Origin: Paulownia fortunei
Lineage: Eukaryota > Streptophyta > Magnoliopsida > Lamiales > Paulowniaceae
Assembly (NCBI GenBank): GCA_019321725.1
Contig: CM033116.1
Coordinates: forward strand, 2,848,642-2,912,641
Length of the DNA stretch: 64,000 nucleotides
Direction of reading: 5' to 3'
Below are positions 40,200-52,589 of the stretch, one piece after another. The notes beneath the pieces were generated by a model. The model was not told the DNA's origin and did not search any database. It worked only from the letters and a program-made list of their open reading frames with translations. Made by a program: the position numbers and the translations under genes. How positions within the stretch are numbered: the stretch's first letter is position 1; every line of letters begins with the position of its first letter.

Positions 40200-41660
40200 G
40201 GTTAAGCTATTAGTAAGTAGTGTTTTTACGAATATTTTTATTTTTTTCTTTTCATATTTTCAGCCTTTGTTTTTGAATTTGGTAGGAGTAGGGTTTCAAA
40301 AATGCCATTGTATAGCTACAAAGTTTTAGCTTTTAATAGTGTTTCTTTGATTTTGTCGGAATGGTACTTGTTGTTCTAACTGATTTCCTTATGTTTGTTC
40401 AATCAATTTTATTTTGTTTTATCTCGTTTTTCTGAATTAATTGTAGGGAATTGAACTTGTGCAGTATAATAAGAATAATAATCTTGTGCACAAACTTTTT
40501 ATATAAAAACAACAACAACTTGTGCACAAACTTTCCTAAATTTCATTTTCCCCCTCTACTTTTTCCTTTAATTTGCTTTGGAAGCTCATGTGGCTTGATT
40601 TTGAGAAAACAATGGACAGGAATGATTGAATTGCAAATTGGTCATCTCAAAATATCATATTACTAGTTTCCGTTTTCCACCTTAATTCCCTTTGTCTAGT
40701 TAAAAAAACATTGTCTTTAAATATGTATAAAACTAACGGCTTTATGTTAAAATTTTGTATTAATTTGGCTCAAAAAGGAAAAAAAAAATATTCTACATGT
40801 TTTTAAATATTTTGAGAAAGCCCTAAATAATATGCCTTTTGGAACATAAATGTTGTTCCCCTTGGTCTTCATGAATTCTCCATCCAACTTGAATTGTCGA
40901 ACACTACTAGACGATCTGGTCTTTCACCGTAGTGGTAACTTATCTTGAAAGTGTCCTCATAGCCTGATCTCTAAAAAGGGCGATGGGTCATTAATAATTA
41001 ACTTTATTTTTAATTATCACAAATAGTTGTTAACATTATTTGTTCAATAAAAAATATTGTTTTATACCATTTTTAAGTTAGTTACTTAAAAATATTCAGT
41101 GCGAACAAAAACTTAAAATTTCAGTATTTTCACTTTAATATTTTTTCAAATATATTGAAAAAAGGGTAACATTTGAACAATCATTTATATTGTTTTAGTT
41201 GAAGGGGCAAAATGCATATTTTCATAATTTTTTAGGGATAAAGTGACACCAAGTACATAGATGAGGGGCACACTGGTATTTATCCTATTTTTTATTGGTG
41301 AAATTAATCATGTGTTTTAAAATTTTTACACGCGAATGTGTTTAAAATGATCAATCTACCAAAATCAGAAAATCTATACGACTTCAAGATTTTTTATTAA
41401 AATTTCATTATCTTTTTTCGTATTTAGAATCAAATATATCAATACTAAATTTATATATCAAGTAATCCATAAAAATTAAAATAATTCAAGAAAAAACTTT
41501 AAAAATGTTATAATTATAATCAAAATTGTTTAATAATCTTTATAACAGTTTTAGCTTAATTTAGGAATGATACAAACATGGTACACAAGCAGAAAAACTT
41601 ATAAAATAATAGGATTTTCAATTTCAAATTATTCATTTATGTAATTATTGCACTTTAGAC
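40200..41660 (+). other. NAC1 3' UTR and duplicated downstream spacer
   Basis: No gene. The 3' UTR runs to about 40450. The spacer 40690-41650 is alignable by eye with 45930-46920 downstream of NAC2. Confidence 0.6.
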
Positions 41661-41929
41661 AAAATTAAATTTAGTCCTCTATATTGACCTATATGGAGAT
41701 TTCATCTTTTTTTTCGGCGTGGGGGTCAATAATTTACATTCACTAATTTTTAAAATTTCACAATTTACTTTAATTTGGTTTGAGAAATTCAATTTCTCCC
41801 AAAAATTACTAACTTAGCAAGGAAACTTGCTTATGTGGCTTGAAATTTAGGGGTTTTTAAGAATTTGGGAAAAAATCAGCGATGTGCAATTATGTGGACA
41901 AAGAGGGGTAAAATATATTTAAATTAAAC

Positions 41930-42880
41930 AATAAATAAAAAAATAATTGGGATAATTTATGTAATTAATTTCTTAGTTTTAAAAATATAAATAATTAGAA
42001 ATTTTATAGAAAATAAAGAAAATGATGTTACTAAAACTTGGTATCTAATAATTGAAAAATATTTTTAAATTCAATAATAAATAGAATAGAAAATAGTTTA
42101 CATAATATATTTAAATAATTTCTTAATTTTCAAAAAATATAAATAATTTAAAAAATTTACTGAAGATAAAAAAATGCATGATAATAAAATTTTATAATTA
42201 AACATCAGAAAATATATTTAATTTCAAAATAAACCAAATAGAAAATGGTTTACAAAATATATTTATTTAATTTCCTAATTTTTAAAAATGAAAATAAATT
42301 AGAAAATTTAATGAAAATAAAAAATGATGTTAATAAAATTTTGTATTTAGTAAATAGAATATCAAAAATAAAAAGATTGAAAATATTTTGTATATTGTAT
42401 AATATATTTAAAATATTCAAAAAAATATATAAGTAATATTTAGAAAATTCAAAGAAGATAAGAAAACATTATGTTGATAAATTTTGATATTTTAATGTTG
42501 GGAAATATATTTAATTTCAACAATATAGAAAATAAAAAATAGCTTACCTAATATTAAATAAATTTTAATTTTCAAAAATGGAAATTATTTATATAATGTT
42601 ACAAAAAATGAAGAAAAAATGATGTCATTAAAATATCATGTTTCTTAATTAGAAATTTTCAACTAAATAAAATATAAAATAGACATAATATATTTAAATA
42701 ATTTCTTAATTATTAAAATATAAAACATTTTAAAAAATTTACTGAAAATTAAAAAAAGTTGTTATTAAATTTCATATAAATTACTAGGAAATATATTTAA
42801 TTTTAGTAATAAACAAAATAGAAAATATTTTATATGATATATTTAAATAATTCTTAGTTTTTAGGAATATCAATAACTTA
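41930..42880 (+). repeat. Degenerate AT-rich tandem repeat, about 150-bp period
   Basis: A motif like AATAGAAAATAGTTTACATA followed by ATATATTTAAATAATTTCTT recurs near 42085, 42238, 42378, 42535, 42683 and 42822, so at intervals of about 140-157 bases. Between copies a second motif (AAAATGATGTTA...AAAATT) recurs. Seen by eye; copies differ considerably. Confidence 0.65.
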
Positions 42881-42960
42881 AATTTAGTGTTGAAAATAAA
42901 TATTCTTTTATTTTATATTCAAAAAAATATTATGAAATTGTTCATCGTTTTTCCTTCAGC

Positions 42961-43130
42961 CCCCCCCCCCCCCCCCCCCCCCAATCCGCCCACCCCCCTA
43001 GGTTGCAATCTGTTCATTCATGGCCACAGGCCACCCACCGTTCCCTCGGCAACCCCCCTTCTCTTTTCCACCCCAGCCCACATCCCCATCCCTTCCACCT
43101 AGTCATCCCCTCTCCAGAACCCCTCTCTCT
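42961..43130 (+). repeat. Poly-C tract and C-rich block
   Basis: An uninterrupted run of 22 C residues at 42961-42982 is followed by 150 bases of CCACC- and CCCC-rich sequence, inside an element that is otherwise over 80% AT. A similar C-rich block lies at 47530-47670 in the next element. Open frames across it are low-complexity Pro-rich and not genes. Confidence 0.8.
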
Positions 43131-43139
43131 TTGTATGTA

Positions 43140-43285
43140 TATGTATATACACACACATATCTATCTATTTTTGTGTGTGTGTGTATATATATAAATATAA
43201 ATGTCCATCTATATATTAAGATAGGTATATAATATAAATATATAAATGTCAATATATATATATATGTATATGTATATGTACACAT
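43140..43285 (+). repeat. TA/GT/CA microsatellite cluster
   Basis: Mixed short tandem repeats: TATGTATATG, ACACACATATC, a GTGTGTGTGT run and TATATATATATGTATATG. They lie immediately after the C-rich block. Confidence 0.8.
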
Positions 43286-43992
43286 AGAATGCCACATGGG
43301 GAATCTTTTTAATATTTAATATAATTTTATTTTTTTTATTTACATAAATGCCACATTACTGATTTTTCTTCAAAATCTTAAACATTTCCAAATTTCAAAT
43401 CACATAAGCAAGCTCCAGTGTCAAGATAATGTTTAGGAGAAATTGAATTTTTCAAACAAAGTTTGACAAAAATTATAAAATTATAAAAATTAAAACATAT
43501 AAATTGCGGCCAATATAAAGGATCAATATATAATTCTGCATAACCATATATTTGCCATATGTGTAATTTTAGGCCCAATTCATCAACCTGAAATTGTACC
43601 CATTTATTTTATGATAACTTTCCATTTTAAGAGAATTGTACTATATTCTACATGAAACCAACACAATAATTTTGAAGTTTAGCACAAAACTGCTATTTTT
43701 TTATGAATAAATATCTAATATGTGTTTTCGTGGAAGAATTTTTTTAGCTCCAATTACATTTCAAGGAGAGTTTTTTTTTTTTTTTTAATGAAAAAGTGAT
43801 ATGTTGAAAGGAGAACTTTTTTAAATATATATATATATATATAGGATTTGAACTTTAATTGAAAAATGTCCTTTCTCGTAAAATGAGATAAGATTAATCA
43901 GCAAAAAGAAATATCACAAAATCTTCTAATCAATATCTAATAGAACATGAAATCTAAACAAAAACAAACTCTATCTCATAGTAGTTGGCCCT

Positions 43993-44002
43993 CTATATAA
44001 AA
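43993..44002 (+). promoter_or_regulatory. TATA box of NAC2
   Basis: CTATATAAAAG is preserved. The CTG that replaces the first ATG lies only about 26-33 bases downstream, so it may sit at or upstream of the transcript start. Confidence 0.65.
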
Positions 44003-44089
44003 GTCTCTTATTCCGCCATTCCGATTCTGGACCCAACAACTACGGAGCCTCCGACTCCGGAGGATGATCTGCAAATCCAGGCGAATATT

Positions 44090-45640
44090 ATGGCGTCTAC
44101 TACCGGAGTGGCCGAAGTAATATTGCCTGATGCTAAACCTTATCCACCGGGGTATCGTTTCGTGCCGACGGATATTGAACTCATACTTGAGTACTTGATG
44201 AAGAAAATCAACAATGAGCCAATCCCAATTTCTGAAATAAGTGTTGTCAATCTTTACCAGCATAATCCTCAGACCCTCGCAGGTTCTTTTTAGTCGTGTT
44301 CTTTCTCTTTCTTTTTCTTTTTCTTTTTTTTTTTTTTTTTGTTTTTGAATGTAAAATATTACTTTAGGGTTTTGCGAATTACTGCGTTAATATAGCAGAT
44401 GACTATTAGTTATCATTTATGTTACATGGTGTATTGGTTTTTAGAGGGTTGAAATACTTATTTATTTTTCTTTTTAATTATTACATGCATATGCAACGTA
44501 TAACACATGCATATCTTCTTCTTCTTATTTTTTGTTTTCCTGCACAGAGACGCATCCTCAACTTCGAGAAAAAGAATGGTACTTTTTCACACCAAGGGAT
44601 CGGAAGTATCGGAATGGATCACGCCCTAGTCGATCAGCAGGGACAGGATACTGGAAGGCTACTGGAGCTGATAAACATGTTGTTTTTGAGAATAAAATTG
44701 TCGGATACAGAAAGGCTTTGGTTTTTTATGAAGGAAGACCTCCAAGAGGAGACAAGACTAACTGGATTATGCATGAATATAGGGTTGATCAGACTTCTCG
44801 TCCTAGTAGAAGGGATGCAAATGACATGAGGGTTATCACTCAACTCCTTATTAATTATATATATAACCCTTTTTTTTAATTTAGACTAATTAATTAAATT
44901 GTTATTTTTTATTATTTTTGCAGTTGGATGATTGGGTTTTATGTCGGATTTATGAGAAAGCTGCAAGGTCAAACAAAAATCAAAAACAGGATGAGGGGAG
45001 TGATCCTGTTGTTCCGAATCCTTCTGAAGTGGTGGCAAAAGAAGACACTCCAGCCGTCGACAACAATGACAATCTTGCAGCACATGTGGTTGATCAGGAC
45101 AACGTTGTCATTGACGAAGCTTCTGATGAACTAATCAACCCGTTTGGAGATTGTCTTGAACCAGCTTTCCAAGATGACCTTACTCAAGTTCCTCATTCAT
45201 TAATGGATGGAGATTGTCTTGAACCAGCTTTCCAAGATGACCTTACTCAAGTTCCTCATTCATTAATGGATGGAGATTGTCTTGAACCAGCTTTCCAAGA
45301 TGACCTTACTCAAGTTCCTCATTCATTAATGGAGGACGCTTCCCTTGTGAATTTCCATAGTCAAACAGGTTTTGATTATGGGGTGATGAATCCATTTGAT
45401 CCTTTCAGAACTGAGTTTTTGAATGAAGAAGCATGGGCATTTCAGCAAGGAAATTTCCAGGAGGGTTCTTTAGGTATAGAAAATCATGGGACTTTTCAGC
45501 AAGCTTCTCCATATTTTGGTCCCTCAACCAGTACTGCATTCGCTGATTCTTTTATAAAAGGTGAGGATTCTTCCAATGATGCTGTGACAGACATTCCTGA
45601 TTATAATCAATTGGAGCCGAGTAAAAGAAGACGTTTTTAA
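44090..45640 (+). CDS. NAC-domain transcription factor, copy 2, 397 aa from the first in-frame ATG
   Basis: Exons 44090-44282, 44548-44831 and 44924-45640. The codon matching the NAC1/NAC3 initiator is CTG (44027-44029), so translation is placed at the conserved second Met (44090), corresponding to Met22 of NAC1; the NAC domain still follows intact. Subdomains A to E are all present ([20 protein letters not shown] through [12 protein letters not shown]). Exon 3 carries three in-frame copies of a 21-residue unit [20 protein letters not shown](D/E). From early exon 2 to the end of exon 3 it is almost identical to NAC3. An out-of-frame ATG at 44064, in a frame that ends at TAA 44118-44120, overlaps the start and could lower output. 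Expressed status is uncertain; the protein frame is otherwise intact. Confidence 0.85.
45146..45334 (+). repeat. Three tandem 63-bp coding repeats in NAC2 exon 3
   Basis: Units 45146-45208, 45209-45271 and 45272-45334 are nearly identical and begin GGAGATTGTCTTGAACCAGC. Each codes 21 residues and keeps the frame. NAC1 has one unit (a 60-bp version at 39816-39875) and NAC3 has two. Confidence 0.95.
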
Positions 45641-47220
45641 GGTTGAGCTATGTTTTTAGGAGCTGTTTTATTGTTTTCCAAATTCTTAGCACTTGTGTTC
45701 TGAATTTGGTGAATTTGGTTGGAGTAGGTTACAATTTTCTAGCTTTTATTATTGTTTCTTTGAATTTTAAGGAATGACACTTGTTCTAACTGATTTCCTA
45801 ATGTTTGTTCAATCAATTTCATTATGTTTATGTCTTGGTTTTCTCAATTGTGTGGAATTGAACTTGTGCAGGATAATAAAATACAAAATAATACTCTTGT
45901 CAATTATCGGCTATATGTGAAATTTTTTGAGTCAAATGAGTTTTAACCATTCGGTTTTTGTATTAATTTGGAGCAGAAATGAAATAAAAAAAAAAAATAC
46001 TACAAGTTTTTCATTGATTTGAGTAAAGCCCTAACTAGGAAAAATATGTCTTTTGTAATATAGTGGTTGTTCCTCTTGGTCTTCAAGAGTTCTCCATCCA
46101 ACTAGAATTGTCGAACTTTGCCCTGCTTGACGATGTGGTCTTTCACAGTGGGTGTAACTTTTCTCGAAAATGCCCTCATAGCCTGATCTCATAAAAGAGG
46201 GGGGTGGTCATTAATAAATTAATTTTTTTTTATTTATCACAAATAGTAGTTAAATAATTATTTGTTCAGTAAAAAATATTATTTTATACCATTTCATATT
46301 ATTCTTAAGTTGGTTACATGAAATTAATAAGTGCAAATAAAATTTTAAAATTTTAGATTTAATTTTAATATTTTTACCATGTATATTGAAAAATTGGTAA
46401 AAATTGAACAATAAATTATATTTTTTTAGTTGGAGGGGGTCAAATGCATATTTTCTTAATATGAGGGGATAAAGTGACACTAAGTACATAGATGAAGGGC
46501 ACAATAGAACTCATTCTATTTTTTATTGGTGAAACTAATCATGTGGTTCAAAAAAAAATATTGGTTAATGTGTTTTAAAATGATCAATCTACCAAAATCA
46601 CAAAATCTATCTGACTTCAGTACTTCTTTTTAAAATTTTATTATCTTTTATTCCTATCTGGAATCAAAATCTAAAACAGATTTTAGCCTTAATGAAATCT
46701 TACATGATCAATATTAAAACTTTATATATGACTAATCTGTATGAATATTTTGATTCAAAAAAAACTTTAAAACATGTTAGAATTATAATCAAAATTGTTT
46801 AATAATATTAGTAAAACAGTTTTAACATAATTTAGGAATATATGGTGCACAAGCAGAAAAACTTAAAAATGATCGTATTTTCACTTTCAAATTATTCATG
46901 TAGAAAATTGTTGTACTTTATGACCAGCTTTTAATTTTAAGAGAATTGTACTATAGTCGACATGAATTAAGTATCTCTTTTAACAAGAAACGAACACATT
47001 AATTTTGAAGTTTTGCACAAAAGTGCTATTTTTCTATGAGTAAATATCAAATATGTGTTTTCATAGAAGAAAACTTTTAGCTAAAATTATAATTCAGAGC
47101 AATTTTTTTTTTTTTTTTTGAAAAAAATGATACATTTTGCAAAGAAAACAATTTTTTTTAAATATAGGATTTGAATTTTACCCAAAAATGTACTTTATGG
47201 TAACATTATATAATTAAGAT
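45641..47220 (+). other. NAC2 3' UTR and duplicated spacer up to the NAC3-promoter insertion
   Basis: No gene. 45930-46920 matches the NAC1 downstream spacer, and 46920-47220 matches the sequence upstream of NAC1 and NAC2, including the target site where the big element inserted. Confidence 0.65.
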
Positions 47221-47689
47221 GGCAAAATTATAAAATCCATCCTCTATATTGATCTATATAACCTTGTCGTCCTTTATTTTTAAACTCATCAATTAAAATG
47301 TACTAACTTTCAAAAAATTACAATTTCAATTCGATTTTAATAGAAATTGCTGAGTTGATTGAAAAAAACTTGCTTATGTGAATTAAAATTTAGAAATTTT
47401 TGTATTTTGAAGAGAAAATTAAGAATGTGGCAATGAGTTAAGAAAAAAAATTAACTTGACAGGTGAAAAATGCAACACCCATCATAAATAGGAAAATATA
47501 AAATAATTTTTAAAAAAAAATTGAAAAGAAAACACCTTCCTCCCTAGCCCACCCCCCACCCCAAAGCCAATCTTCTTTCCCTTCTCCCTCCCAGCCCTAC
47601 CCCACCCCAAAATCCACCATCAATACCACCCCAAACCCACCTCCCCTGCTGGCTCTTACTCCTTCCCATTTTTAAAACCCATCATCCAT

Positions 47690-48170
47690 ATCTATTATGT
47701 TTTATAAATTAAGAAATTTATTTAAGTATATTTTTTAATTATTAAATATGAAATTTCATTAACATCTTCTTCTTTTTTTTTTTTAATTTTCCATAATCTT
47801 TTAAATTATTGATATTTTTGAAAAAGTATTTAAACTAAGAAATTTCGTAACTATATTACATTTATACTAGTTTTTCTTGCCAAATAATAAATAATTTACA
47901 AATATCATCTAAATTATTTTTTAAAATTGTTTATTATATTTTGAATATAGATATGTTAAATTTTATTATCTAAATTAATTTTAATTTTATTTATTTAAAG
48001 TTTGAATTACATATATTTTCTAGTCTTCAAATATTAAATTTTGTTATCATTTTAATATTTATTGTGTTTTTGTTATAAGTAATTAGCATGTAATGTATCA
48101 TCAAATACATTTATATTCTAATTATAATAATTTTTCTTTTTAATTTTGAAGAAGAAATATGAAAGAAACT
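47690..48170 (-). repeat. AT-rich repeat, inverted copy of the 42-kb tandem repeat
   Basis: ATTAAGAAATTTATTTAAGT and later CTTTTAAATTATTGATATTT correspond, in reverse complement, to units of the 41930-42880 repeat (TATTTAAATAATTTCTTAAT; ATAAATAATTTAAAAAATTT). About three units. This ties the two elements to one family. Confidence 0.5.
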
Positions 48171-48179
48171 ATTACTAAA

Positions 48180-49990
48180 ATCTTTTTATGCCTGCTTGGC
48201 AAAAATACAATTTTTTTCTCCTCTTTTGTACAAATCGTTGCCATATTACTGCCATATCACTGATTTTAAAAAAACCCGCTAAGTCAATGTTCTCCATTCA
48301 GAGCTAGTTTGACATGTGTCTGTGTTATATTTAATTTTTATTTTTTTTTTGGGTAAACTACAAATCGCAAACCATGGGTAACTTTAAGCCTTTCAATTTT
48401 CGACACGAGTCATGACAGATTTTAGTTTTTCTTTTTTGGTAAAATGCAAACAGGCGCAGCAAAGTTTTTCATTGTCTCTCAAACAAACCGGACCATGAAC
48501 CTCAAGCAAATCTTTCACTCTTACAAACCTCGCTCTCCAATCGCCGTCACCGGAGACATTGCCATCGATCATCGCGAAGCTACTCTCTGATACGTCATGC
48601 ATCAAGCAAACCTCTCACTCTCTTTATCTATGTCGCCACCCACATTGAGCAAGCCAATTGTTCCATCATCCGGTGGACTGCTCATTAATGCATACATACC
48701 CTTTGCTTCCATATTCAGTCACAAATGTATTTTGAGTTTTTATTTTTATTTTTAAATACGAAAATTATTATTATTATTATTATTACCTTTTTTTTTTGGT
48801 TAAAACCATTAAGTACGAAAATGATTTGTTATGATACTTGGGAGTTTTAGGGTTTTTTAAACAGGAGGCATTGGGTGTGTGTGGAAAGAGATACTAAGAA
48901 TAGACAGTTAAATGATATGACTTTAGTAAGTTAAAAGCTCACTGTATATCTTGAAATTAATTATTTTGTTGATTTCTCTGTGAATGTTTGTTTGGGTTTT
49001 TTTTTTTTTTTTTTTAGATTATGTATTCACATTATTATCCTATGTGATCTATAGTTTATGCGATTATACAAAATAAAATTGACTTTTTCTATATTTTAAT
49101 ATTTAATTTGCATTGGTGAATATATTGGATAATTTATAACAAGCAATAAAGAGGTAGAAATGTGACTACCATTTCTCAAATGCATCTCATAATTGACTGA
49201 AATGGTCCACATAAGCTTCTACTGAAATACATGCAATTTAAATATCATAATAAGCAAAAAGGTCAGATTATTAGAGAATTTATCATAAAGCGATCAGTGC
49301 TCAGTTTTACAACAAAAAATGCAATTGGAGTTTCTTTACAGTTTGTCCCCTAAATCAAATTCTTGTCTCTCTTTCTATATTCAATAAAGTCTTTCAATCA
49401 ACTAACATTATGCATTTAGCATTTAGCATATTCTTTGTTATGTATGTTTCTAGATGATAGTTGAGTTAAGTACTTTCTATTGGTTTAGTTCACGAGTTTA
49501 GATGATCAAAATACTTGAGATGATTTAGTTGTTGATGAAGATAATGACCGGATAGATGAAGTACTTACACATAATCCTCTTTTATGTTAAGTCAAGAGGA
49601 ATTACAAATGCTCACATAGTACACCATTGGAATGATAAGAACAAAAAAGGTAATAGAAAAGAAAAGGGAAAAGCCGAAAGTTCAAGTAAATTATAAATTA
49701 ATTAAAAATATAAATAGTATTGCATTTCATATATAGTATTATTGAATAATCTTTTTTAAATAGCTAATGTTTACTATGTTTTTTTTGTTCTTTTGGAATA
49801 AATTTTATATGCAAAAGACATCAAAAGAAAGGGACAAAACTTACATAAAGCTACTCATGCTCTAAACTCACAGGAAGCAAACTATATCTCACCACCGCAA
49901 TACTCTACTGCCCTACCACTGCAATACCCTACTCTACTGGTTATTTTTTTCAACTTCCATCATTTGCATCTCAATTTGGGGCCAACCAAT
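48180..49990. other. Element interior, left part, with coding-like scraps
   Basis: No intact gene. A short plus-strand stretch near 49510-49590 reads DDLVVDEDNDRIDEVLTHNP before a stop, and a minus-strand stretch at 48393-48605 reads like a 70-aa peptide. Both could be decayed transposon or captured sequence; I recognise neither. Confidence 0.35.
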
Positions 49991-50661
49991 TAGGGGCGAG
50001 CATTTGGATTCGGGTTTTTGAATCCCGACGCGATCGGATCGAGTTTTTTAAAAAAAATTCGGGTTTCGGATAATCCGAACCTGATTGAATAATTTTCGAA
50101 TCGGTTATCGGGTAGAATTTTTCTACCTGAATTATCAGATCGGGTATCCAAAATAAATTTTAAAAAAATAAAAAATTAATCCCAAATTTTTACACACACC
50201 ATCATTAGCATAATCCTCAACTCTTAGGTTCCAAACCCTCAAATTCATTTACAGTTGAATAGAAAAATATAGGAAGAATGATGAAAAAGAAAAAAAAAAG
50301 ATGGGGAAGAGAAATGGGGAGGAAGAAAGAGAAAATAAAAATTGAAAAAGAAAGAAGAAGAAGAACAGATAGGAGAAAATGGGGAAGAAGAAAGAGAAAA
50401 AGTAGAAGAAAATGAGGAGGAAAAAGGGGGAGAAAGAGAAAGAGAAAAAAAATTAAAAAACAAGAAAGAGGGACTCGGGACTTGAGATAAACAAAACCAA
50501 AGTTAGCATAATTTTTTTTTTAAAGAAAAATCCAAAACCCGACGTATGGGGTACCCGATAAGTCGGGTACTCGAGTATTTCAGATTGGTGTCGGGTAGCA
50601 AAATATGCTACTTGACCCGATTACCCGAAAACCTGACTACTCGACACGATACCCACCCCTA
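49991..50661. mobile_element. hAT-like MITE, 671 bp, with perfect 8-bp target duplication
   Basis: The left end TAGGGGCGAGCATTTGGATT and the right end, reverse-complemented TAGGGGTGGGTATCGTGTCG, are imperfect terminal inverted repeats. The element is flanked on both sides by CAACCAAT (49983-49990 and 50662-50669), an exact 8-bp duplication as produced by hAT transposases. Subterminal CGGGT/ACCCG motifs recur, typical of such elements. The GAA-rich centre gives only a low-complexity open frame. It is nested inside the 6.4-kb element and so is younger. Confidence 0.88.
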
Positions 50662-50669
50662 CAACCAAT

Positions 50670-52589
50670 CACATTGATAATATTCAATGCAAGGGGTAAA
50701 TGCAATTTTATTTTATTTTCTTATATAGAAAAATAAATATTTATCATATTATATACTCTATTTTGTATTTGCAATACATGGAGGTAATAGAAACTTATAT
50801 TTGAGTGATCAAATGAATTTATTTACGTATCCATTCGAAGATCCTTATTCATCACATACGTGCTAAATAATTTCAAAGTTAACTAATTTAAAGTGAACAT
50901 GAACTATATGTATTTTCTATTAATTTTGTATCTTTTTTTAGGGACATTCTTATAGTAATTAAAGTCAACATAATTAAGGTATATTTTGCCTTTGTGACAT
51001 CCAAGAGCTTACTGCCAGCATCAAAGACAAGTATTTATCTGACTTCTTCCTTCTTCTGTTATCCACAATGTGAATTTATTTACAATTATAAATTTCGACA
51101 TATATTGACATTAGTTATACTCTTAGATAATACTGTAATCAAGATACATGAAAGTTTATGCTTATCTTACCACCAAACCAACATTGGCCATGATAATTTT
51201 GTCCCCCATTTTATCCAATTTCTATTGGTGAGTGAAAAAATTCAACACATTTTGCTCTCAAGCCCTATAATAATGAATTTTGCCAATATTTTTATTCAAA
51301 TTAAAAATAAATATTAAGTTCAGAGCATGGCACCTTTATATTTGTAGAAAACTCTATAGGATGGAACAAAAGTAAAGCTCCAAATTTGCAAATAAATTTA
51401 CAAATACTGGCAAAAGAGCTAATGTAAGGTCATTCATTGTTCTTGTTTCGATTTCCATGAAGTATGACAAACTAAAAATTGTGAGTTTAAGAAGACAAGA
51501 AGACTGCTTGATATGATAAATTCAATTACAACTCGGATTCATTTGATGATGGTGGGGAGATTACATTAATGTTGATCATAAATGATGATTTTATTGCTTT
51601 TGATTTCTTCTAGGAATTAATAATGAAAATGATTTTTTTCAATCATTTGATGAGTTGATTGCAGCGGCAAAAATTAAAATTGTGGGTCGGTACGCGTGAG
51701 CATGAAGGAATTCTTTTTGCATGATTGGTTTTGCATATTTATACGGAACATGCAGGAAAAGTTGCAATGTCTGCTCATGAGTATCAAAATCATATATATT
51801 ACTCTTGGTTTTTTTTCTTTTCTTTCAACTTCAATGTAGAGGAAACAAGATTTCATTTTCTTTTTTTTTTTGTCTATTTCAACCATGTGTATGAGTTCAT
51901 AGCTTTTACATGAAATGAGAACCATATAAACACAATAATCATTCTAGAAAATATATAAAACTGTTTATCTGCTTTCATCGTTGTGGAGCTAAAGCTAATG
52001 GGATGATTAAAGGTAATACAATAGAAAATTGTTATTTTGTAAATATCTTTTCTCTATCTTCATTGGCTGCATAAGTTTTGAAAATTTTGATTCTTCTAGG
52101 TTGAAGCTCGTACTCCAAATGTTGATTTTGGGTGTTCTTCCAGGTTGTCTTAAAGACTAAAACATAAACATTAATAGTCTTCCACTAAAAAAGTACACAG
52201 AGTGCAGACTATAGGAGTTCCTGAAAAAATAACACAACACAAAACACAAAACCTATAAACAACAAATATTAGGATCAGATAATTTAAGCTCCTAATAAAT
52301 AAATGTATATGATTATCACATTACAATAAGTGTTTATTTCACTACTATTGCAATGAACATCAGAATTACAATCACAAACACTATAAGCAATAAATGGTGA
52401 AATTTCTCAAGTTTTTTTTCATGATTTTCATATCTATAAGAATATTGCTATCAATTGTGTTTCCCTCTATTCTGGAACTATACAACTGCTCATCTTCATT
52501 TATCAGGTTGCATCAACCAATTTATATTTATCACATGTATAATAGAGTTCTTGATATTTTGAACTCTTTGGACCATCATTTCTAATATA
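50670..52589. other. Element interior, middle part
   Basis: No intact gene. Coding-like scraps: plus strand near 51624-51700 reads DFFQSFDELIAAAKIKIVGR before a stop, and near 51735 a stretch reads TEHAGKVAMSAHEYQNHI. Neither matches a family I know. The rest is AT-rich. Confidence 0.35.

Larger units (their letters stand above)
41661..43605. mobile_element. Foldback/Mutator-like element between NAC1 and NAC2
   Basis: The left arm 41663-41905 pairs with the reverse complement of about 43315-43545. Landmarks: TTCAATTTCTCCC with GCTTGCTTATGTG on the left, and TTCAATTTCTCCT with GCTTGCTTATGTG when the right arm is reverse-complemented; also TAGTCCTCTATATTGACC against GATCCTTTATATTGGCC. The core holds an AT-rich tandem repeat (41930-42880) and a C-rich block (42960-43130). 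The empty site is visible near 46915-46935 in the next spacer. Ends are approximate, within tens of bases. Confidence 0.7.

Noticed and set aside
43003..43297. Pro-rich and Tyr/Thr-rich open frames near 43.1 kb
   Set aside because: They translate the C-rich block and TA/GT microsatellites; not genes.
50245..50463. Ser/Phe-rich minus-strand frame
   Set aside because: A translation of the GAA-rich core of the hAT-like MITE.
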